Notes: generated from the sequence alone by a model not told the origin. Positions 30,554 through 39,316 are shown, counted from the first letter of the stretch. The stretch is DNA of 64,000 bases from Hydrogenophilus sp. (GCA_020725265.1 DYFK01000013.1:1-64000), one strand, 5' to 3'. Translations and numbers: made by a program.

Positions 30554-30982
30554 TCAGGTTTCCACCCGCATCCCCAACGCCCGCGCCGCTTTAACCAGCT
30601 TGTCGTCGAAGGCCAGAAAGCGGAAGTCCCCGCCGGCCAGGGCCTGCGATACCGATTCCGCCGCCGCCAGGTGGACGCTGTCGTAGCCGCGCAGGCCGAA
30701 CTGTTGTGCCAGAGCGCCGGCGCGGCGAATCATGCTCTCGGTGACGTTCAGTACCTGGGTCGAGGTCCAGTCCGCTTCCATGCGCAGGAGTTGCCGGCCA
30801 AGTTCGTTGTGGGTCAGGCGCCCTTCCCGGACAGTTTTCGCAAGGGTGGCGCGCAGTTCCGCGTAGGCAATGAGGTGGGTGCAGATCGCCCCGGCTTGGT
30901 CCTTGACTGCCACCACCTGTTCGGACCCCGGCTCGGCGACGTAGAGTTTCACGTAGGCCGAGGTATCCAGGTAAATGATCAT
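30554..30982 (-). CDS. PIN-domain ribonuclease toxin (VapC-like)
   Basis: 142-residue PIN-domain protein. Acidic active-site residues can be placed at Asp6 (YLDTSAYVKLY), Glu42 (YAELRATL), Asp100-region (GYDSVHLAAA) and near FLAFDDKL. By family it is an endoribonuclease that cuts tRNA or rRNA when unchecked. Its ATG overlaps the antitoxin stop by four bases (ATGA, 30979-30982). About 270 bp without a gene separate it from prpE; the only thing I see there is the prpE operator region and a short open segment that may be a gene remnant. Confidence 0.88.
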   Translation of the reverse strand: MIIYLDTSAYVKLYVAEPGSEQVVAVKDQAGAICTHLIAYAELRATLAKTVREGRLTHNELGRQLLRMEADWTSTQVLNVTESMIRRAGALAQQFGLRGYDSVHLAAAESVSQALAGGDFRFLAFDDKLVKAARALGMRVET

Positions 30983-31272
30983 TCCCGGTCTTCCAGCACA
31001 CTGTCGGACAGCATTTTCAGACCGGGTTCCCAGGGTATGGGTCGATCCGAACCTTGCACCTTTTTACCGTCCCCTGGCCGTATCCAGGGCAATGCTTGCA
31101 GGCGGGCGATGGCCTCGGCTTCGATCTCTTCCGGGGTTTGGGCGACGGGCAACGGCGTGGTCAAACGAGCAACCGGCTTGCCGTGGGAGGTCACCACCAC
31201 CTCCTGGCCGGCGGCGACCTGGCGCAGATATTCGGACAGGTGGGTTTTCAACTCACGAACCGAGACTTCCAT
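30979..31272 (-). CDS. Phd/YefM-type antitoxin (VapB-like)
   Basis: 97-residue DNA-binding antitoxin. The N-terminus MEVSVRELKTHLSEYLRQV followed by GQEVVVTSHGKPVARL is typical of the Phd/YefM fold. The C-terminal half is acidic and proline-rich, as expected for the toxin-wrapping tail. It is the first gene of the pair and overlaps the toxin start. A perfect inverted repeat lies 34-66 bp upstream and probably mediates autoregulation. Confidence 0.88.
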   Translation of the reverse strand: MEVSVRELKTHLSEYLRQVAAGQEVVVTSHGKPVARLTTPLPVAQTPEEIEAEAIARLQALPWIRPGDGKKVQGSDRPIPWEPGLKMLSDSVLEDRE

Positions 31273-31305
31273 GACAGGGACACCGTGTAGTAACGATACG
31301 CTGAA

Positions 31306-31338
31306 TTGTAGTCTCGGAATTTCGTCATGAGACTACAA
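31306..31338 (-). promoter_or_regulatory. Inverted repeat, probable vapBC operator
   Basis: TTGTAGTCTC (31306-31315) and GAGACTACAA (31329-31338) are perfect ten-base arms separated by 13 bp. The minus strand holds a TACAAT at 31310-31305 that could be the -10 hexamer, so antitoxin binding would cover the promoter. Confidence 0.65.
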
Positions 31339-31610
31339 CTTGGCTACGGCTGTGCGGGTATGTAGCTGTCATCGCTACGATGGTGGTGACGATGTCACCG
31401 TGTTGGGGTCTGGCCCAATAAGGAAGCCGGGCTTTAGGCGCGGGCCGAATAGCCGGATGGACAACAAGTCCTTACGCCATAATTCCAGGAAAAATCGCCG
31501 CTGAAAAAAATTACCTCGTGGCTCGTCTGGTGAGCCACCGGGCCGGGAGAATACGAAAAGAAGACAACAGGAGGACTCATGGTGTAGGCGGTATCGATCT
31601 CGTTGCGCAG

Positions 31611-31638
31611 GCCTCCCCCGCGTACGCGGGGATCGACC
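31611..31638 (+). repeat. Single unit resembling a type I-E CRISPR repeat
   Basis: 28 bp with inner palindrome CCCCGCG-TAC-GCGGGG followed by ATCGACC. About 20 of 28 positions match the Escherichia coli type I-E repeat. No second copy and no cas gene are nearby, so it is an orphan or a chance look-alike. Confidence 0.35.
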
Positions 31639-31685
31639 TTTGCCCGGCGCCAGGGCGGACCAGATCGAGGGCAGGGGCGCAAGGT

Positions 31686-31719
31686 GTTTCCGGGGCAACA
31701 GCCCCGGCCTCATTGAAGC
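31686..31719 (+). repeat. CRISPR-repeat-like unit A (ends CATTGAAGC)
   Basis: 34 bp beginning GTTTCC, with hairpin CCGGGGC-AACA-GCCCCGG, ending CCTCATTGAAGC. The layout (GTTTC start, central hairpin, ATTGAAGC/ATTGAAAC end) is typical of CRISPR repeats. A related copy lies 263 bp downstream. Confidence 0.4.
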
Positions 31720-31950
31720 GTCTGGCGTTATAGCGTGATCGGGATTCCGAAATTGTCCGGCTGATTCAGAAGGGACAAAAGAAATGAGGCGGCACCTGGA
31801 CCGCCTCGTGGACGCTGCGCGGTGGGCTCCCCTGACCACCGACGTAACCTTTGGGCCCCAGGTCTGCCCTCAGCGGATGCCGGGAGGCTTTGCCGCAACG
31901 TCTTGATTGGAGGGTAGCACCATGATCTCCATGGAAGAACAAAACCGCGG

Positions 31951-31981
31951 CGCGGGGCGGCAGCCCCGGTCTCATTGAAGC
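31951..31981 (+). repeat. CRISPR-repeat-like unit B
   Basis: Related to unit A: GGGGC, a GGCA loop, GCCCC, then GGTCTCATTGAAGC. The first bases differ. The 231 bp between A and B is too long for one spacer, so this is not an array. Confidence 0.4.
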
Positions 31982-31997
31982 CATCCGGCGCGCGCGG

Positions 31998-32750
31998 TCA
32001 ATGATCCGACAGCAACGCCAGGACTTCGGTCTCGAAGCTGCTGGCCCGCGCCGAGGAGGCCACCGCCGCGATGACCTTGCGCCCGGCGGCGACCGCTTCG
32101 ATGAATTCCGCCCGGTTGTGCGCGCCATTCAAGCGGGCGTAGACCGGCGAACGCTCGCCGACCAGGGCGCGGATGGTCTCCAGCGCGTGCATCTTGGCGG
32201 ATTCGATGCCGTTCATGCGTGCCGGATTCGGGTTCGGACTGGCCGCCGGCACGTGACCGGAAACCGGCAGGTTGAGGATGGCCAGCACGCCGGCCTCGAA
32301 GGCCGCGGCCTGCGCCGCCGAGGCGATGGTCGCGAGCATTTTCCGGGCGTAGCCGATGGCCTGGGTGAAGGTTTCGGCATCGCTGGCGTCGCGGACCCGG
32401 GCATAGGCTGGAGACTGCTCGCCGGCGAGATCGGCGAGCACGCGCAGCGCGTGCTGGCGCGCGGCCTCCAGACGCGAGCCGGCGAGCAGACTGAGCGCGT
32501 CGCCGATACCGATCTCGCTCTCTGGCATGCCGGCCCGTTTGACCTGGCCGATGTAGCCCTCCTGCCAGAGATGTTCCAGGATCGCGTCCAGCTCCTGACA
32601 GGCCGGCAATTTCTCGCGCAGCTCGGCGACGCCGATGGCGTCGTTGATCAGGAACAGTACCTGGCGCTGACGTTGTTTCAGGGCATGCGCCGTGCCCAGC
32701 AGTTCGGCGCGCCCCTTCTCGGTGCGCGCGAAAAAATGACGATCATCCAT
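31998..32750 (-). CDS. Hypothetical protein with an internal duplication
   Basis: 250-residue soluble protein, not recognised. Residues 1-75 may be a winged-helix-like domain (QRQVLFLINDAIGVAELREKL...ILEHLWQEGYIGQV). Then two copies of a unit of about 60 residues: HALRVLADLAGEQSPAYARVRDA...AFEAGVLAIL and HALETIRALVGERSPVYARLNGA...SFETEVLALL, separated by a Pro/Asn linker. The copies share R-L-GE-SP-YAR and an A-GRK-A-IAS-A pattern. The start at 32750 (MDDRHFF) is supported by a GAGGGGGCC-type site; an upstream frame adds 15 residues. Similar winged-helix plus helical repeat layouts occur in stand-alone regulators, but this is inference. Confidence 0.65.
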   Translation of the reverse strand: MDDRHFFARTEKGRAELLGTAHALKQRQRQVLFLINDAIGVAELREKLPACQELDAILEHLWQEGYIGQVKRAGMPESEIGIGDALSLLAGSRLEAARQHALRVLADLAGEQSPAYARVRDASDAETFTQAIGYARKMLATIASAAQAAAFEAGVLAILNLPVSGHVPAASPNPNPARMNGIESAKMHALETIRALVGERSPVYARLNGAHNRAEFIEAVAAGRKVIAAVASSARASSFETEVLALLSDH

Positions 32751-32892
32751 CGAGGCCCCCTCCGAAACTCGAATCGATACGTGCACCCTTTCCATGCGGC
32801 GGAAAGGTCGCCGGATCGTCCTCCCGGCGGAGAACCGCTGTCAATGCGCGCGCGGGCGGTCCAAAACTACCAGCAACGGCCTGTGGGAACCG

Positions 32893-33222
32893 CTAAGCCA
32901 GCGCGTCAAGGAAGCGCCGACGTGCCGATTCCAGCATCGCGCGCGCGGACGCCGCCCGCGCCAGATCGCTATCCGCCGCGTCGAGCAGACGCCGGCACTC
33001 GTCATGAAACACCTCGAACGCGGCCATCACCACCGCCTCATCAAGCACCCGAGCCGCCCGAACCGGCGGCGCGATGGGCGCGTCCAGCGGTTTCAGCACC
33101 GCCGAACGCGGAATCATGCGCGACCCGCCGCGCTCCGACGTCGCCGTCAGCGGCCCGGTCTTCACGTACGCCACGCCCTCGAACTCGAAACGGGCGCCCA
33201 TCGGCAATTGCTGGAATTTCAT
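32893..33222 (-). CDS. Small conserved hypothetical protein
   Basis: 109-residue protein starting [16 protein letters not shown], with [29 protein letters not shown], a beta-rich segment I associate with short uncharacterised betaproteobacterial proteins. The C-terminal half is a charged helix ([32 protein letters not shown]). The start at 33222 excludes an upstream extension made of translated direct repeats. Function unknown. Confidence 0.6.
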   Translation of the reverse strand: MKFQQLPMGARFEFEGVAYVKTGPLTATSERGGSRMIPRSAVLKPLDAPIAPPVRAARVLDEAVVMAAFEVFHDECRRLLDAADSDLARAASARAMLESARRRFLDALA

Positions 33223-33248
33223 TTCTGGCCATCCTGTGACAACAAAAC

Positions 33249-33357
33249 CGACTCGCGGTCCACCGTGCCGGCTTGCGCACCCGGGGATCTGGACCGCGCC
33301 GCAGCCTGGCCGCTGCTGGCCGACTCGCGGTCCGCCGTGCCGGCTTGCGCGCCCGGG
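33249..33357. repeat. Direct repeat with 72-bp period
   Basis: Two units of about 37 bp, starting CGACTCGCGGTCC at 33249 and 33321 and running through GTGCCGGCTTGCGC to CCCGGG, differ at only a few positions. They lie in the gap between the small hypothetical gene and the carbonic anhydrase gene. Confidence 0.75.
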
Positions 33358-33445
33358 CAAGGCTGAACAATTCGCCGCTTTCCGCATCCAATCGTCAGGC
33401 CGACGGGGGCCCGCCGGCTGTCTCCGTAGCAAAGGAGGAGGAATC

Positions 33446-34069
33446 ATGAGCAAAGTTTTCCAGGAAGTCCTGCGCGCCAACCAAACCTACGTCGACGCGT
33501 TCGGTGACAAGGGCAAGCTGGCGATGCCGCCGGCGCGCCGTTTCGCCATCCTTACCTGCATGGACGCCCGCCTCGATCCCGCCAAGTTCGCCGGGCTGGC
33601 AGAGGGCGACGCGCACGTGATCCGTAACGCCGGCGGCCGCGCCAGCGACGACGCCATCCGCTCCCTGGTGATTTCCTACAAGCTGCTCGGCACGCGCGAA
33701 TGGTTCGTCGTGCATCACACCCACTGCGGCATGGAAACCTTCACCAACGACATCATGGGCGACCTGCTGGCGAGCAGCCTGAGGACCGCCAGCCTGGGCC
33801 CGGACGGCTGGCGCGACGTCGGCCCGGGGCCGGGTTCGCCGGAAGGCAGGAAGATCGACTGGCTGACCATCCGCGACATGAAGGCAAGCGTGGTCGAAGA
33901 CGTGACGCGCATCCGTAATCATCCGCTGGTGCCTAAGGACATCCCGATCTACGGCTACATCTACGAGGTGGTCTCCGGCCGCCTGCTGGAAGTGCCGGAG
34001 GCGATGGTCGCCGGCCAGGCCACGGAAGGCGAGTTCGCGCACAAGGTCGAGCACCGCATGGCCGCGTGA
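33446..34069 (+). CDS. Beta-class carbonic anhydrase family protein
   Basis: 207-residue enzyme that should interconvert CO2 and bicarbonate. Zinc ligands fit Cys38 (in TCMDARLDP, with the Asp40-Arg42 dyad) and His91/Cys94 (in HHTHCGM). [12 protein letters not shown] segment near the C-terminus matches the family. An AAAGGAGGAG ribosome site fixes the start. A chemolithoautotroph would use it for carbon supply (inference). A hairpin with T-run follows about 85 bp downstream. Confidence 0.9.
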   Translation: MSKVFQEVLRANQTYVDAFGDKGKLAMPPARRFAILTCMDARLDPAKFAGLAEGDAHVIRNAGGRASDDAIRSLVISYKLLGTREWFVVHHTHCGMETFTNDIMGDLLASSLRTASLGPDGWRDVGPGPGSPEGRKIDWLTIRDMKASVVEDVTRIRNHPLVPKDIPIYGYIYEVVSGRLLEVPEAMVAGQATEGEFAHKVEHRMAA

Positions 34070-34470
34070 ACGCGATCGCCTCGACCACGGCCCGGGTCGT
34101 GGCCGGGGCATCGTGGTCGGTGCGTGCTTCCAAACGCCGGCCGCCCGAAACTAAAATCCCGCCCACGTGGCGGGGTTTGCCTGGGGAGGCAAGAGGGCAA
34201 CCGATTCTTCCGTCATGCCTTCTCCTTTCCACGTGGCGCGATGTACGCCACGCCCAGCCTCAAGCGCATCCTCCATGCGGGTCCAGCCGGGCCAGACCGC
34301 CCTGCCCGCTGCCTGAAACGCCCAGGTCGCATCGCATCCCCTGTCTTCGACATCGTGGATCACTCACATTCATAGGTACGGCGAGCAATTGCTTTTATGC
34401 AAAAACATATTATGTCATCATGTTTTTCAGGGCGAGGGCCCGTTGAACCAACGAGCATGAAGGAGAAACC
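34070..34470. other. 400-bp intergenic region before the MscS-like gene
   Basis: No gene seen. It holds a terminator hairpin near 34153-34180 and an unusually AT-rich patch (34387-34430) with TTGCTT and TATTAT-like hexamers at poor spacing. The patch probably contains the promoter of the downstream gene. Confidence 0.6.
34153..34180 (+). terminator. Terminator hairpin after the carbonic anhydrase gene
   Basis: AAATCCCGCC pairs with GGCGGGGTTT around CACGT. The T-tract is short, but position and stem fit a rho-independent terminator. Confidence 0.6.
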
Positions 34471-35934
34471 ATGGAATTCGATACCCTGCTGAACACGTTG
34501 CAGAGCAGTCTCGGCAATCAGCTGCCCGCCATTTTTGGCGCGCTGGCCATCCTTGCCTTGGGCTGGATATTGGCGGTCATGGCCCGCGCGGCGACCACGC
34601 GCCTGCTGAGCGTGGTGAAGCTCAACCAGCGCGTCAAGGAAAGCATCGGCCAGGAACTCGGGCTGGAACGGGGCGCCGCGCTGGGGGTGTTCTGGCTGAT
34701 CCTGCTGGTAACCCTGGTGGCCGTGTTCAACGTACTCGATCTCCAGAGCGTATCTGGACCATTCTCAGTGCTGGTGGGACAGATTGTCGGTTATCTGCCC
34801 CATCTGCTGGCAGGGATCATCCTGACCCTGGTGGCCTGGCTGGCCGCCACCATCCTACGGGCCCTGGTGAAAAAGGGGTTGTCCGTCACCACGCTTGATG
34901 ACCGGCTTACCAGTGAGGCCGGCATGGAACCGATGAGCCGGCACCTGGGCGATGTGGCCTTCTGGCTGGTGATCCTGCTCTTTCTGCCGGCCGTGCTGTC
35001 CGCTTTCCAGCTGACCGGCCTGCTCGAACCGGTCCAGGGCATGGTCGACCAAATGCTGAACAAGCTGCCACAGGTCTTCGGCGCGATCATCATCGCGTTC
35101 GTGGGCTGGCTGGTGGCCACCATCCTGCGTACTTTGGTGGGCAACCTGTTGCAGGCCGCCGGAGCGGACCAGTTTGGCGGCCGGATTGGCCTCATGGAAA
35201 CAGTGCGCCTGTCCCGTCTGGCGGGCACCGTGGTGTTCATCCTGGTATTCGTGCCAAGCCTGATCGCGGCGCTTGAAGCCGTTCAGATCGAAGCCATTTC
35301 TGGACCAGCCACCGACATGTTGCGCCAGTTTTTCCTGGCCGTGCCCAACATCCTGGCCGCCGTGGTGATCCTGATGCTCACCTATTACGTGGCTCGACTG
35401 GCCGCCGGCCTGGTCAGCCGCCTGCTGGAAGGCGTGGGAACGGATCAGCTGCCCGCCCGCCTGGGTTTCTCCCACGCGTTTCAGGGAGAACTTACGCTGT
35501 CCCGCGGCGCGGGCAAGTTGCTGGTGTTTTTCGCCATGTTGTTCGCCACCGTCGAAGCGGCCAACCGGCTCGGATTCACCCAGGTGCGCGATGTCGTCAC
35601 CCTGTTCATCGAGTTCGGTGGGGACGTGCTGCTGGGCGGGGTGATCCTGGTGGTGGGGTTCTGGCTGGCGAATCTGGCCTATCACGCCATCGACCAGGCC
35701 AGTGGGCCTCGCACCGCCGGTCTGGCGAGCATCGCCCGGGGCGCCATCCTGGGTCTGGTGCTGGCCATGGGCTTGCGGGCCATGGGAATCGCCGACGACA
35801 TCGTCAATCTTGCCTTTGGTCTGACCCTGGGCGCCATTGCCGTGGCGGTTGCCCTGTCTTTTGGCCTCGGTGGCCGGCAAGCGGCGGGGAAGCAGATGGA
35901 ATACTGGCTGTCCCGCTGGCGCGGCGAGGGTTGA
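34471..35934 (+). CDS. Mechanosensitive-channel-like protein with repeated TM helices
   Basis: 487-residue membrane protein built from repeats of the MS_channel TM-helix unit: LGWILAVMARAATTRLL, LVAWLAATILRALVKK, FVGWLVATILRTLVG and ILMLTYYVARLAAGLVSRLL recur about every 100 residues, each followed by an amphipathic segment. Such proteins (DUF/PF05552 type) lack the MscS beta domain; ion-channel activity is uncertain. A GAAGGAGAAACC site precedes the ATG. Base usage looks less rich in GCGCGC than neighbouring genes, and the upstream AT-rich patch also differs, hinting at acquisition. Confidence 0.8.
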   Translation: MEFDTLLNTLQSSLGNQLPAIFGALAILALGWILAVMARAATTRLLSVVKLNQRVKESIGQELGLERGAALGVFWLILLVTLVAVFNVLDLQSVSGPFSVLVGQIVGYLPHLLAGIILTLVAWLAATILRALVKKGLSVTTLDDRLTSEAGMEPMSRHLGDVAFWLVILLFLPAVLSAFQLTGLLEPVQGMVDQMLNKLPQVFGAIIIAFVGWLVATILRTLVGNLLQAAGADQFGGRIGLMETVRLSRLAGTVVFILVFVPSLIAALEAVQIEAISGPATDMLRQFFLAVPNILAAVVILMLTYYVARLAAGLVSRLLEGVGTDQLPARLGFSHAFQGELTLSRGAGKLLVFFAMLFATVEAANRLGFTQVRDVVTLFIEFGGDVLLGGVILVVGFWLANLAYHAIDQASGPRTAGLASIARGAILGLVLAMGLRAMGIADDIVNLAFGLTLGAIAVAVALSFGLGGRQAAGKQMEYWLSRWRGEG

Positions 35935-35969
35935 TGCGGGTTCACCCGCGCCCTTGAACGGGTGAGTGG

Positions 35970-36005
35970 AAAGGCCGCGACTCCGGACGGAGTCGCGGCC
36001 TTTCG
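35970..36005 (+). terminator. Strong terminator after the MscS-like gene
   Basis: Fifteen-base arms AAAGGCCGCGACTCC and GGAGTCGCGGCCTTT around GGAC, ending in a short T-run; it also works as a terminator for the opposite strand. Confidence 0.88.
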
Positions 36006-36078
36006 CATGGCGTTCCCGATGGTGGGTTCGCCTGCTGCCAGTCCGGGCAGTGGCCGGCCACGGCCTCCCGGTTTCGGG

Positions 36079-36786
36079 TCATTCCAGCCAGACCCTTCCG
36101 CCCGGTCGCGAGCTGTTGTCAAAACGGTAGACCAGTGGCACGCCGGCCGGGATTTCCACGCTTTCCATGGCCTCCGGGCTGAGGCTTTCCAGGTGCATGA
36201 CCAGGCCGCGCAGGGTGTTGCCATGGCTGACCACGAGCAGGCGGCGGCCGGCGGCCAGGCGTGGCGCCAGGATTTCCCGCCAATACGGCAGCGTTCGCCG
36301 CTGGCAGTCGGCCAGACTCTCGGCGGACGGTAGCAGGACCGGATCGAGGTCGGCATAGCGCGCGTCGAAGCGCGGGTGGCGGGGATCGTCGTCCGCCAGC
36401 GGCGGCGGCGGTTCCTGGTAGCCACGCCACCAGGCGCGCGAGCGCCGCTCTCCCCAGAGCGCGAAGATGGCGTGCTTGCGCATGCCCTGCAGGGCACCGT
36501 AATGGCGTTCATTCAGGCGCCAGGTGGCGAACATCGGCGCGCCGACGGCGCCGGCGCCGACCAGGGCCGCGCGCGCGCTCTGACGGGTGCGGCGCAGCAC
36601 CGAAACATGGACTTCGTCGATGCCCAGGCCGGCGCGCGCGATGCGGCGGCCGGCGGTTTCCGCCTCGTCGATGCCGATGCCGGTCAGGGCGATGTCGGTC
36701 CAACCGGTGAAACGGTCGGTCAGATTCCACGCGCTGTGGCCGTGACGCAGGAGTATCAGCGTCTGGCCACCACCAGGGCCGTTCAT
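36079..36786 (-). CDS. gpmA: 2,3-bisphosphoglycerate-dependent phosphoglycerate mutase
   Basis: 235-residue histidine-phosphatase fold enzyme of glycolysis/gluconeogenesis. The N-terminal LRHGHSAWNLTDRFTGWTDIALTGIG carries the phospho-acceptor His (residue 15); the usual RHGES/RHGQS reads RHGHS. The family inserts WRLNERHYGALQG and a late VVSHGNTLRGL with the second His identify dPGM rather than a general phosphatase. The ATG overlaps the stop of the preceding phosphatase gene (ATGA, 36783-36786), so the two are coupled. A terminator lies between its 3' end and the convergent MscS-like gene. Confidence 0.92.
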   Translation of the reverse strand: MNGPGGGQTLILLRHGHSAWNLTDRFTGWTDIALTGIGIDEAETAGRRIARAGLGIDEVHVSVLRRTRQSARAALVGAGAVGAPMFATWRLNERHYGALQGMRKHAIFALWGERRSRAWWRGYQEPPPPLADDDPRHPRFDARYADLDPVLLPSAESLADCQRRTLPYWREILAPRLAAGRRLLVVSHGNTLRGLVMHLESLSPEAMESVEIPAGVPLVYRFDNSSRPGGRVWLE

Positions 36787-37415
36787 TCCGGCGCCTCCGT
36801 CAACACATGGCCGAGATGGTGTCGATCCGCCCAACGTTCCAGATGCCAGCCACGCCCATCCATGTGGAACCAGTTGAGCGCGCAATTGGGTATTTCGAAG
36901 TCGCGCGGCGCTTCCAGAGGCTGGCCGGTCGCATGCCGGCGGAGCACGTCGAGCACGCCGCTGTGGCAAACCGCGAGCAGGGTCTGGCCGGCATGATGCC
37001 GGACCAGCCATTCGATACCGGCCATGATCCGCGCCGCGAACGCGCGCAGGGATTCGCCGGTCTCGAAGTCGTACTCGGGATCGCGCGCCAGGTAGCGGGC
37101 GTGCGCGTCCGGATAGGACACGGCCGCCTCGGCGGCGGTGAGTCCCTGGAAGATGCCGTAGTGGCGTTCGCGCAGCGCCGGCAGCGGCCGGACCTCCAGG
37201 CCCTCGCGCTCGGCCAGCGCGGCGGCGGTTTCCAGCGCGCGCGACAGATCGCTGCTGTAGACCGCGTCGAAGCGATGGTGGGCGGCGTTGTAGGCCATCG
37301 CCAGTGCCTGCGCGCGGCCGGTGGCGTTGAGCGGCACGTCGGTGTGGCCCTGGATGCGGCGCGCCAGGTTCCAGTCGGTTTCGCCGTGGCGGACCAGGCA
37401 GAATCGGGTGACCAT
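36783..37415 (-). CDS. Histidine phosphatase family protein
   Basis: About 210 residues of the phosphoglycerate-mutase-like phosphatase branch: FCLVRHGETDWNLARRIQGHTDVPLN at the N-terminus (catalytic His), SSDLSRALETA, LRERHYGIFQGL, and VCHSGVLDVL with the second His. It is a cobalamin-pathway (CobC-like) or general phosphatase; the context gives no substrate. Start uncertain: 37415 (MVTRFC) fits the family best; an ATG at 37433 would add six residues. It overlaps gpmA and is divergent from earP across about 100 bp. Confidence 0.88.
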   Translation of the reverse strand: MVTRFCLVRHGETDWNLARRIQGHTDVPLNATGRAQALAMAYNAAHHRFDAVYSSDLSRALETAAALAEREGLEVRPLPALRERHYGIFQGLTAAEAAVSYPDAHARYLARDPEYDFETGESLRAFAARIMAGIEWLVRHHAGQTLLAVCHSGVLDVLRRHATGQPLEAPRDFEIPNCALNWFHMDGRGWHLERWADRHHLGHVLTEAPE

Positions 37416-37515
37416 GTCGGGATCGGCCGGCATGCCGGCGCAAACGGAAACGACGCGATTTTATGGAGACCCGGCGGCCGCGCCCACCCGTGGCCGCCGG
37501 ACGGAGCGGACACGC

Positions 37516-38670
37516 ATGACCTGGGACATTTTCTGCGCCGTGGTCGACAACTACGGCGACATCGGCATCACCTGGCGGTTGTCGCGACAACTGGCGGACG
37601 AACACGGCATCGCGGTCCGACTCTGGGTCGACGATCTGGCCGCGTTCCGGCGCATCCGCCCGGAAATCGATCCGGACCGCGCGATCCAGCACCTGGCCGG
37701 CGTCGAAATCCGCCGCTGGACCACGCCGCTGCCGGACGTGGAGCCGGGCGAGCTGGTGATCGAAGCGCTCGCCTGCGATCTGCCCGAGGATTTCATCGCG
37801 CGCATGGCCGCCCGGCGGCCATCACCGGTCTGGCTGAATCTGGAATATCTGTCGGCCGAGGACTGGGTGGAAGGCGTGCATGGGCTGCCGTCGCCGCATC
37901 CGCGCCTGCCGCTCACCAAGTATTTCTTCATGCCCGGCTACACGCCGGCCACCGGCGGCCTGCCGCGCGAACGTGGACTGACCGCGCGACGCCAGTCCTT
38001 CCAGGCCGACGCCGAGGCCCGCGCCGCGTTCTGGGCCGGACTCGGCCTGCCCGGCGAAGACCCGGAAACACCGCGCGTCTCGCTGTTCTGTTATGACAAC
38101 GCCGCGTTGCCCGGCCTGCTCGACGCCTGGGCCGCCGGTCCCCGGCCGATTCGGCTGCTGGTGCCGGAAGGCAAGGCTCTGCCGGTCATCGCCAGGCATC
38201 TTGGCCTGGCCGCGCCAATGCCGGCTGGCGCCAACTGGCATCGCGACGCCCTGAGTCTGCATGTCCTGCCGATGCTCGACCAGGATGCCTACGACCGCCT
38301 GCTATGGGCCTGTGACCTCAACTTCGTGCGCGGCGAGGATTCGTTCGCGCGCGCCCAGTGGGCGGCGCGGCCCCTGGTCTGGCAGGCCTACCGGCAGAAC
38401 GAGGAAGCCCATCTGGCCAAGCTCGATGCCTTTCTGGCCCGCCTCCGCGCCCATGCCGACGAAACCGGCGCAGCCGACGCCGCCGATCTCGCCGCCGGCT
38501 TCTGGCGCGCATGGAATCGCGAATCTCCGGCCTGCGCGACGCTGTGGCCGTCGTTCTCGGCGGCGTTGCCGGCGCTCGCCGGATTAATGGAAAGCTGGCG
38601 CGCGCGCCTGGAAAAGCAACCCGATCTGGCCACAAATTTGCTGAATTTTTATCGTAAGTTGTTAAAATGA
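37516..38670 (+). CDS. earP: EF-P arginine rhamnosyltransferase EarP
   Basis: 384-residue glycosyltransferase (GT104) that attaches rhamnose from dTDP-rhamnose to an arginine of elongation factor P. The family signature appears at the N-terminus ([18 protein letters not shown], with the conserved Asp in DNYGD) and in [14 protein letters not shown] near the C-terminus (nucleotide-sugar binding Glu/Asp). The gene is directly followed, 31 bp downstream, by efp, its substrate. The target arginine is present there at position 32, which confirms the assignment. Confidence 0.96.
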   Translation: MTWDIFCAVVDNYGDIGITWRLSRQLADEHGIAVRLWVDDLAAFRRIRPEIDPDRAIQHLAGVEIRRWTTPLPDVEPGELVIEALACDLPEDFIARMAARRPSPVWLNLEYLSAEDWVEGVHGLPSPHPRLPLTKYFFMPGYTPATGGLPRERGLTARRQSFQADAEARAAFWAGLGLPGEDPETPRVSLFCYDNAALPGLLDAWAAGPRPIRLLVPEGKALPVIARHLGLAAPMPAGANWHRDALSLHVLPMLDQDAYDRLLWACDLNFVRGEDSFARAQWAARPLVWQAYRQNEEAHLAKLDAFLARLRAHADETGAADAADLAAGFWRAWNRESPACATLWPSFSAALPALAGLMESWRARLEKQPDLATNLLNFYRKLLK

Positions 38671-38701
38671 CGGGCTTTTTCAATCCCCCAGGAAGTCCCG
38701 C

Positions 38702-39262
38702 ATGAAAACCGCTCAAGAACTCCGCGTCGGCAACGTCATCATGGTCGGCAAGGATCCGCTGGTGGTGCAGAAGGCCGAATTCTCCAAATCCGGTCGCAAC
38801 GCCTCCGTGGTCAAGATGAAACTCAAGAACCTGCTCACCGGCGCCGGCAGCGAGACGGTCTACAAGGCGGACGAGAAGTTCGACACCGTCACCCTGGAGC
38901 GCAAGGACTGCACCTACTCCTACTTCGCCGACCCCATGTACGTGTTCATGGACGCCGACTACAACCAGTACGAGGTCGAGGCCGACAACATGGCCGATGC
39001 CCTGCCCTACCTGGAAGACGGCATGCCGCTGGAAGTGGTGTTCTACGAAGGCAAGGCGATCTCCGTGAACATGCCCTCCTCGGTCGTGCGCGAAGTCGAA
39101 TACACCGAACCCGCCGTCAAGGGCGACACTTCCGGCAAGGTGCTCAAGCCCTGCCGGATCAAGCCCACCGGCCACACCATCCAGGTGCCGGCATTCGTGG
39201 AAATCGGCGACAAGATCGAAATCGACTGCGCCACCGGCGAGTACCGCAACCGCGTCAAGTAA
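38702..39262 (+). CDS. efp: Elongation factor P
   Basis: 186-residue translation factor that relieves ribosome stalling at proline stretches. The KOW-like domain I has the modification loop SKSGRNAS, with arginine exactly at residue 32, the rhamnosylation site of the EarP branch. The two OB domains follow, with [13 protein letters not shown] and the C-terminal [17 protein letters not shown]. It lies after earP, with an AGGAAG ribosome site. Confidence 0.97.
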   Translation: MKTAQELRVGNVIMVGKDPLVVQKAEFSKSGRNASVVKMKLKNLLTGAGSETVYKADEKFDTVTLERKDCTYSYFADPMYVFMDADYNQYEVEADNMADALPYLEDGMPLEVVFYEGKAISVNMPSSVVREVEYTEPAVKGDTSGKVLKPCRIKPTGHTIQVPAFVEIGDKIEIDCATGEYRNRVK

Positions 39263-39280
39263 TTCCGGCTCCGGCCGTCG

Positions 39281-39316
39281 GCCCGGCCCCGCCTCCCTGG
39301 CGCGGCCGGGCTTTTT
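39281..39316 (+). terminator. Rho-independent terminator after efp
   Basis: GCCCGGCC pairs with GGCCGGGC across a 15-base loop, followed by TTTTT, 18 bp after the efp stop. Confidence 0.85.

Larger units (their letters stand above)
31339..31997. other. 659-bp gene-poor stretch with orphan repeats
   Basis: No supportable gene. The open frames here lack ribosome sites and codon bias. Contents: an A-rich patch (31489-31511), a CRISPR type I-E-like unit at 31611, and two related hairpin units ending CATTGAAGC at 31686 and 31951. It looks like decayed or repeat-colonised DNA. Confidence 0.6.

Noticed and set aside
31518-31733. Small ORF containing a PAYAGID-like segment
   Set aside because: The segment is the translation of the type I-E-like repeat unit, a known source of false proteins.
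31686-31981. CRISPR array in the 31.7-32.0 kb region
   Set aside because: Only two related units 263 bp apart, no regular spacers and no cas genes.
32893-33480. Long form of the small hypothetical protein (195 codons)
   Set aside because: The added N-terminus only translates the 72-bp direct repeats and has no ribosome site.
36079-37692. One 537-codon histidine phosphatase fusion
   Set aside because: Two separate RHG-type domains are encoded in different frames with an ATGA overlap, so these are two genes.
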